In this document: one piece after another, positions 53,990 to 60,000 of the stretch
Position numbering within the stretch: position 1 is the stretch's first letter
How the letters are laid out: every line of letters starts with the position of its first letter
Assembly: GCA_903813345.2 (NCBI GenBank)
Contig: CAIIXF020000011.1
Coordinates: 25,786,166-25,846,165, forward strand
Source of the DNA: Owenia fusiformis
Taxonomy: Eukaryota; Annelida; Polychaeta; Sabellida; Oweniidae
DNA: 60,000 nucleotides
Direction of reading: 5' to 3'
Made by a program: the position numbers and the translations under genes
Notes under the pieces: generated by a model
Told to the model about the DNA's origin: nothing
Database searches by the model: none
The model's input: only the letters and a program-made list of their open reading frames with translations

Positions 53990-55160
53990 GTTATACTTGA
54001 AATGTAGTGTTAATTACAGACCTAATATTGGACAATGCGCCAAGATTTTGAACATGTGAAAATCCTTAAACCTTCTTAAAATCCATCTTAATTGTTTTTT
54101 TACATCTTAGTTCCACACTACAAAATCGTACATATCTTCAAAGAGGGACAGATGTAAAAAATATATGGCTCACCAAAGGTCTTGCCTGAAATTCGTAAAT
54201 TCAGACCTGATATTATAGAATTCTTCAAATTTTGAACTTATTAAAGTCCTTAAACCTTCTTAAAATTCATCTAAATTATATTTTACATCTTAGTTTGTTA
54301 CTATAAAAAACCATAAATATCATCAAAGAGGGACAGATATAAAAACATGAGGGTCATCCAAAGTCATACCTTAAATTCGTGAATTCAGACCTGATATTGT
54401 ACAATTCTTCAAATTTTGGACTCACTGAAATCCTTAAACCTTCTTCAACTCCACCTAAGTTTTTTCTTACATATTATTTTCACACTACAAAAGCATAAAT
54501 ATCATCAAAGAGGGACAGATGTGAAAAATATATGGCTCACCAAAGGTCTTACCTGAAATTTGTAAATTCAGACCTGATATTGTACAATTCTTCAAATTTT
54601 GAACTTATTAAAGTCCTTAAACCTTCTTAAAATTCATCTAAATTATATTTTACATCTTAGTTCGTTACTATAAAAAACCATAAATATCATCAAAGAGGGA
54701 CAGATATAAAAACATAAGGGTCATCCAAAGTCATACCTTAAATTCGTGAATTCAGACCTGATATTGTACAATTTTTCAAATTTTGGACTCACTTAAATCC
54801 TTAAACCTTCTTCAAGTCCACCTAAGTTTTTTCTTACATATTATTTTCACACTACAAAAGCATACATATCATCAAAGAGCGACAGATGTGAAAAATATAT
54901 GGCTCACCAAAGGTCTTACCTGAAATTCGTAAATTCAGACCTGATATTGTACAATTCTTCAAATTTTGAACTTGTTAAAATCCTTAAACCTTCTTAAAAA
55001 CCATCTAAATTATTTTGTACATCTTAGTTCCACACTACAAAACCATAAATATCATCAAAGGGGGACAGATGTAAAAAATCTAAGGCTCGTCCAAGGTCTT
55101 ACCTAAAATTCGTAAATTCAGACCTGATATTGTGCAATTCTTAGAATTTTGAACTTGTTT
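53990..55160. repeat. Right array of the ~185-bp satellite (inverted)
   Basis: Reverse-complement units at about 54205, 54390, 54570, 54755, 54940 and 55125 (AATTCAGACCTGATATTGTACAATTC). Units alternate in type, giving a near-identical ~370-bp dimer (54170-54530 versus 54535-54900), evidence of recent local amplification. Confidence 0.8.
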
Positions 55161-55819
55161 AAAACATTAAACTTCCTTAAAACCCATTTTAATTATTTTT
55201 TACATCTTAGTTCCATACTTCAAAACCATATTTATCATCAAAGAGAGATAGATCTGGAAACCATAGGCATCAGCTATAGTCATACACAAAATCACCCCTC
55301 TCAAAAATGTCAAATTTTTCAAAAAATCAACAATTTTTTTCTCGGCTCATACTGATTCAATTAGTTTGAACCTTTCAGGGCTTATAGCCCTGCTACTGGA
55401 CACTTCACATGAAATTTTCCAATGTCTTCCAGTGTCTGATTGAAAAGTGAGGCTCTAAATAGTAAGAAAATGGGTCACGAATTTGCCCCCTGGGGTACAT
55501 ACTTTGTACTATTTTTCAAATTCTGTAAGAGTGATTGGCATTTTTTATTTTGCAAATGATTCATATATATAATCTCTATGTATGTAACTTACAAACATCA
55601 AGATATCTAAAGTTATTGAGAATGAAAAAATTATTTTCCCGGGGTGGGGTGTTTTTGGGGGGTGGGGGGCTAACCCCTGAGAAAAAAGAATTATGTACCA
55701 CTCTGTGAAGCTATCACCTAGGTAGAATTTTCATCCAAGACTTCCCTCTAACTGAAAATGCTGCCAAACCAACTATACTCCATTTATTAAGAATTTTCCT
55801 CCTCGCTCTTAGAGTATAT

Positions 55820-57600
55820 TGCAAAATATAAATAAGAATTTTTTGTGATGTGAAGAATATATATCTTTTGATAATGTGATCTATGATACATGTACATGTT
55901 CATAATCTGATCATTGAATTTAATGTTACCCTAACCATGGAGATGCATAATAGTTAGTATGTATGCTGAGAATCATATTAACTGGTACCTCAGAACCTCA
56001 TGAAACCAAGAACATGTAAAGCTCAGCGCTAAAAAGCATGTACATGTATATCATAAATTTAAATTTTGCTAATACTCTGCTTTTCAGATGCTAACGTGAA
56101 TAGAGAAAATCTGTTTACTTTGTACTAATTATTGAATTGATAATGATTTAGATATTGATATTTGTTTTATGCACAAATTTATACAATTGTATTTTGATGA
56201 TTTATATATACAGTGCTGTTTCAAGTGGCAAATGTTAATATTTCAAGGAACATTTCAGTTGATTATATTTGGAAATGGGAAAAGGCAGATTTAAAAAAGG
56301 AGAGAACAATTCCTAAATGAAAAAATATGGTCATGCATACTAATTTTCTTCATGTGTTTTTGAGTATTGGTTTTATAGGTTTATACTGTTTGATAGTTTT
56401 TTTAGATGTTGCTTTTCATGTTTTCTGATAATATTATTCTCTGATTACAGAACTGAGGGATCAATGATCTTCAAGGTGTATGGACTGTTTACTGGAATAT
56501 ATTGAAAAATCTCACATATTGCAACGACTTTGAATATGGTCATAAACATTCAATGCTGCGGTACATTCATAGTAAAAGGTAGTTTTGCCAACATTGGATA
56601 GAATTCACAAAGGAACTCTATTATGTCTACATGTGTATAATATAAAATTGGTGCAATGAATATGCATTTTTGTGAAATTACCCCAAAAATGATTTTATAA
56701 AAATATATTGCACCGTATCTTTGATATTGTAATGTTTTATCATGTAAAGAAAATCCAATGTATTTCTAATATTCAATGTTTCTTTCACATGCGATTTTGT
56801 CACAAAATATACACCTTTGTGTGCATCACATAGACTTAATGAATTGTTAGAATGCGCTATGGGAGTTCATGAAGGCACTGCGCTGTGATTTGTCCTCAAA
56901 TGAGCAATAATACCTCGATGAAAGCCCTGGATCCCATGGTGCATTTTACACCATTGATTTACAATAGTATGTATACTACAATGTTAAACTATATTGCTTA
57001 TGTATTAAGTACTTATAGCTCCATGTGTGTATAGCTCCATGTGTGTATATTCCACTGTTATGTACTTTGAGTAACATTTGGTGTATGGGCATAAGGACAA
57101 AATGTGAAAATGTGAAACCCATATAAAAAATTATGGGACATTCACATTTCATTCGGCAACAGTCATATTTCACATTTCTTATTTGTAAAAAAAATAATCA
57201 TTTCTAGTGAAATGACATGGAAATTTTGCCAGAAGAAAAGCAGGAATGTTTTAAAGCTACATGTATATCATTCTATTATTGATACAAAACATTTAAAAAG
57301 CTTCATTGGAATATTTTATCAACTGTTATTCATTAAAATTGCCAACTGAGTATTAAATGCCTACACTATCGCACATTTTAAGGAAAAATTAATGAATAAA
57401 ATGTTGTCGACCACACTCTAAAACCAGAATATAAAATGTTTTAATGGGAAAAAACAAATAAATGTTTTCCATAAATGTGTGCAATGGTGTATATGTACGT
57501 AGTATTATCCAATATTAATGGTATTATAAACTATTTAATCTGTGTCATTAAATATGTATGCATATTGTATTACATACATGCTTGAACCAAAGTATACAAT
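55820..57600. other. AT-rich intergenic region, no gene recognised
   Basis: Only short open frames with no motif. It could include distal 3' UTR of the SH3BGR-family gene but nothing in the sequence shows that. Confidence 0.4.
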
Positions 57601-57639
57601 CCATGTGTAAATATTTTTTTTCATATTTATCCCAACAAG

Positions 57640-58290
57640 AGTGGGATATAGAAAAGCCATCCTTTCGTCTGTCTATCTGTTTGTTAGTTTGTCAGTCTTG
57701 GCAAAATGCATTATGGGCATAGTTTTGGGAATAGTTCCTCTGCTCAAGAATTTTGAATACGGCTGCTCACTTCAAAATGGCCACCATTTTTTCTAACGAT
57801 ATGATCTTTGATAACTCAAACACCAGTTTACAAATTTTGTAAAGACTTTATGTGCTAAGGCCTATGGACATAGGAACCTGCTTAAGAAGGAGTTTTGAAG
57901 ATGAATGCAAACTCCAAAATGGTCATCATTTTAAGAAAAAATAAAATAAATTTCTGATAGCCCAAGTACCAGTTATCAGATTTTATCTGAATTTTACAGG
58001 CTTGTCACTATGGGCATAGGACCTCTACTCAAGAAGGTGTCATTCACCTCATGGGTATAAGTTTTGCCAAAGGACCCACCGCTATTGCCTGGTTGTTTCT
58101 ACCATAAAATGTTCCAAATGACAAGTGACTATACTCTAAAAACCTTCCTGTTCGTTAGTCAAAATATCAAAAAAAAAAAATTAAATTTTGCCAAAGGACG
58201 CACCGCTATTACCTGGTTGTTTCTACCAGTCTACCATAAAATGTTCCAAATGACAAGTGATTAGATATGTTTTGTTCAATGGGATTTGCA
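57640..58290. repeat. Interspersed repeat with AAAATGGCCACCATTTT phrases and a tandem ~130-bp tail
   Basis: It opens with CAAGAGTGGGATATAG and a GTCTGTC-rich tract, followed by two CTCAAGAA(T/G)...CAAAATGG modules. A unit TTTTGCCAAAGGAC(C/G)CACCGCTATT occurs at about 58053 and 58185. This is the repeat class that most suggests a bivalve-like genome. Confidence 0.6.
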
Positions 58291-58865
58291 ACTCCGGGGA
58301 GATGCAGTTTTTCTAGTTGCCATTCTATTTTACTCCCCAAAAATTATTCTTGTGTATTCATTCAATGCCATTACACAAATGGTCTTTCTTGCCTTTGATA
58401 ATTAAGGACAACTTTTGATAAGGTTGTATTTAGTGTACCTAACCACAATATAGTCTATACAAAAATATGCAGCTCACCTTGACAGTTTAGAGGTCAATGT
58501 CAAAATACCAAAAGGTCATATTAGCCTTCAAGATCATTTCAAAAGTATCACTGCCAAGTTTATGATACCTGTACAAATATTATATTCTGTAAAATTAGTA
58601 GCTATATACATACAGTATCTATAATGTATTTGAGAAACATTTATTTAGCAAAAATTGGGTACAATCATGGGTGGACATTCCAATTAGACTATTGTATGAA
58701 TTATGGTCAATAAACTTTTGATAATCATTAAATTTTTTATTCTTTGCATTCCTATTGTATTTTTAATGCAATGTGGTAAAATGAGTTACTTGTTTGTGAA
58801 TGTGCCTTTGTTTTGAAGAATCCAATGGTTCAGTAAAAGCCTGGGATCCAATCCTCCTTGGGTAT

Positions 58866-59278
58866 TTAAGGGTTGTTCAATTAATTCTGACTCAAATAAT
58901 GCTTTCATTTCCGTGTTTAATGGTTTGACAGTATCATTATGGTGAGATATGCCTCTGGTGGATGGGAGTAAAAATTAAAGTAGAACTACATAGGAGAACA
59001 TTAGAAGATTGAATTTAATATTTGATAGAACCATTATGTTCTGTCTCTGATGGATTACGAAATAGCAAAAATGATTATTGATATAGTTGATTTGGACTAC
59101 TTGACTCTGGGTCATCTCATCCATTAAACTCACTGTAACTTTTATAGTGCCAAGTGTGAATTCATTAAGTTTGGTCAGTATTTAAACATATTCGCTGCAT
59201 TCATTCTTCAAAAATGTCAAATTGATGAACATGGAAAAAAAGAGTATTTGTATTAGTATTTATTGAACGACCCTCGTA
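58866..59278. mobile_element. ~410-bp mariner-like non-autonomous element
   Basis: AAGGGTTGTTCAATTAATTCTGA at the left is mirrored by TAGTATTTATTGAACGACCCTCG at the right. GGGT(C/T)GTTCAAT ends are familiar from mariner-type elements. The interior lacks any transposase frame. The exact ends and TA duplication could not be fixed. Confidence 0.55.
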
Positions 59279-59539
59279 TAAGATTAGGAATGTGACTACA
59301 CACTGAATTCAAAAACAATTTATTATATGTTATTGATATTCAATTGAATAAGATACAGCTTGCCAATTTTTGTGGAATGTATTGTATGTCGCTTTTTTAT
59401 TATCAAAAAACTGTTCTAAACAGCCAGTACATGAAATATAAATAAAACATGGAACATCATAAAATATTATGTTTTGTCGAGTGTAACTAAGAGACTAATG
59501 ATGTGACACAATAACTAACTTGACACGTATCATTATCCC

Positions 59540-60000
59540 ATCGAACGAAGTTCGGAGGGATATAGGGAACGCCTCCGTCCGTCCGTCCGTCCGTACGTAC
59601 GTACGTCCGTACGTACGTACGTCCGTCCGTCTGTCCGTCCGTCCGGGCAATAACTCAAATACCGTTGGCCCGATTTTGTTCATATTTTGTACACATATAC
59701 CCTATGGGGGTAGAAGTTCTGCTCGAAAGCCGATTTTCAAAATGGCCACTCATTTCAAAATGGCGGCCATTTTAGTGCCGATTTTACAGTAATTTAGGTG
59801 TAATATGTAAAACTGTATTAGCAATATGTTTTAAATGTAAAAAAATATAAAGGACATTAATAATGCTACAAATGTAGATATTAAAGAAGCACATGGCAGC
59901 CATCTTGAAAAATGGCGGCCTTTACTCGTCATTTTACGATTTTTGCTATAACTCAAAAAATAGTGGAGCGATTTTGTTCATATTTGGTATGTGAATACTA
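59540..60000. repeat. (GTCC)n/(GTAC)n-bearing interspersed repeat, cut by the window end
   Basis: It begins CCCATCGAACGAAGTTCGGAGGG, a short hairpin, then a (GTCC)n(GTAC)n microsatellite at 59576-59645 and the phrases GGCAATAACTCAAATACCG, AAAATGGC(C/G)..CATTT and GGCGGCCATTTTA. Open frames of 62 and 90 codons arise from the microsatellite on both strands. The element continues past 60000. Confidence 0.7.

Larger units (their letters stand above)
50725..55816. mobile_element. 5.1-kb fold-back element with satellite arms
   Basis: TACTCTAAGAGCGAGGAGG at the left and CCTCCTCGCTCTTAGAGTA at the right are inverted ends. The outer ~650 bp of each arm are near-identical in inverted orientation (including the C-run GGGGTTAGCCCCCCACC and its complement near 55640). 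Inward, each arm is an array of a ~185-bp unit (GTACAATATCAGGTCTGAATT every 176-190 bp), in opposite orientations. TAT may be the target duplication (50722-50724 and 55817-55819) but this is weak. No transposase frame. The structure recalls Drosophila FB and Galileo elements, which also have tandem-repeat arms; relationship not implied. Confidence 0.85.

Noticed and set aside
51138-55355. Matching 67-68-codon frames at both ends of the 5.1-kb fold-back
   Set aside because: They are the two inverted arms read on opposite strands; frames do not extend and no motif is present.
59495-59792. Arg/Thr/Val-rich frames over the (GTCC)n/(GTAC)n tract
   Set aside because: Microsatellite translation, open on both strands.
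1-60000. tRNA, rRNA or other structured RNA genes
   Set aside because: I looked for tRNA T-loop and B-box phrases (GGTTCGAAT occurs near 41701) but found no matching cloverleaf arms, and no rRNA core sequence.

Overview
This is AT-rich eukaryotic (metazoan) DNA. Genes are split by GT-AG introns, coding density is very low, and inverted-repeat (fold-back) and short terminal-inverted-repeat elements are abundant. Two families of (GTCC)n/(GTAC)n-rich repeats carrying 'AAAATGGC(C/G)GCCA' phrases, one opening with a GCTCACATGGTGAG-type terminal palindrome, are the kind common in marine invertebrates and best known from bivalve molluscs. I infer a marine lophotrochozoan, probably a bivalve. This rests on repeat style, not on a diagnostic gene.

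Layout. 1-3.1 kb: a ~237-bp tandem satellite. 3.3-6.7 kb: a hAT-like short element, then a nested fold-back interrupted by a 1.8-kb insertion with two identical 467-bp ends. 7.26-11.60 kb (+): a four-exon gene for a 119-residue protein with a CacyBP/p23-like CS domain; introns 1 and 2 hold repeats. 12.51-13.2 kb (-): a broken heparan sulfate 3-O-sulfotransferase gene, with the middle of the catalytic domain deleted and the frame shifted. 13.8-14.95 kb: a 45-bp minisatellite beside a ~415-bp palindromic element. 18.2-35.6 kb (-): a lebercilin (LCA5/LCA5L-type) ciliary coiled-coil gene with five shared exons and at least two candidate first exons that encode related motifs. Its introns carry a TA-flanked transposon, a MITE next to a splice donor and a 3.63-kb fold-back with a 7-bp target duplication. 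36.3-39.1 kb: a 2.8-kb fold-back with a 5-bp target duplication and an unexplained 136-codon frame. 41.9-48.0 kb (+): a complete four-exon SH3BGR-family gene (thioredoxin-like fold, Glu-rich tail) with a TTAA-flanked 739-bp palindrome in intron 1. 48-60 kb: no coding exon recognised; it is dominated by a 5.1-kb fold-back whose arms are inverted arrays of a ~185-bp satellite.

The three intact-looking genes have no obvious shared pathway; this is ordinary eukaryotic neighbourhood, not an operon. The most unusual content is the mobile fraction: at least five elements with CAnnG termini and exact 5-bp target duplications (hAT5-like), and four large fold-back structures. The lebercilin locus is notable for duplicated alternative 5' exons. 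Splice structures were derived by eye from reading frame, phase and GT-AG sites and are unsupported by RNA evidence. The identities of lebercilin, SH3BGR and the 3-O-sulfotransferase rest on residue motifs remembered from those families.
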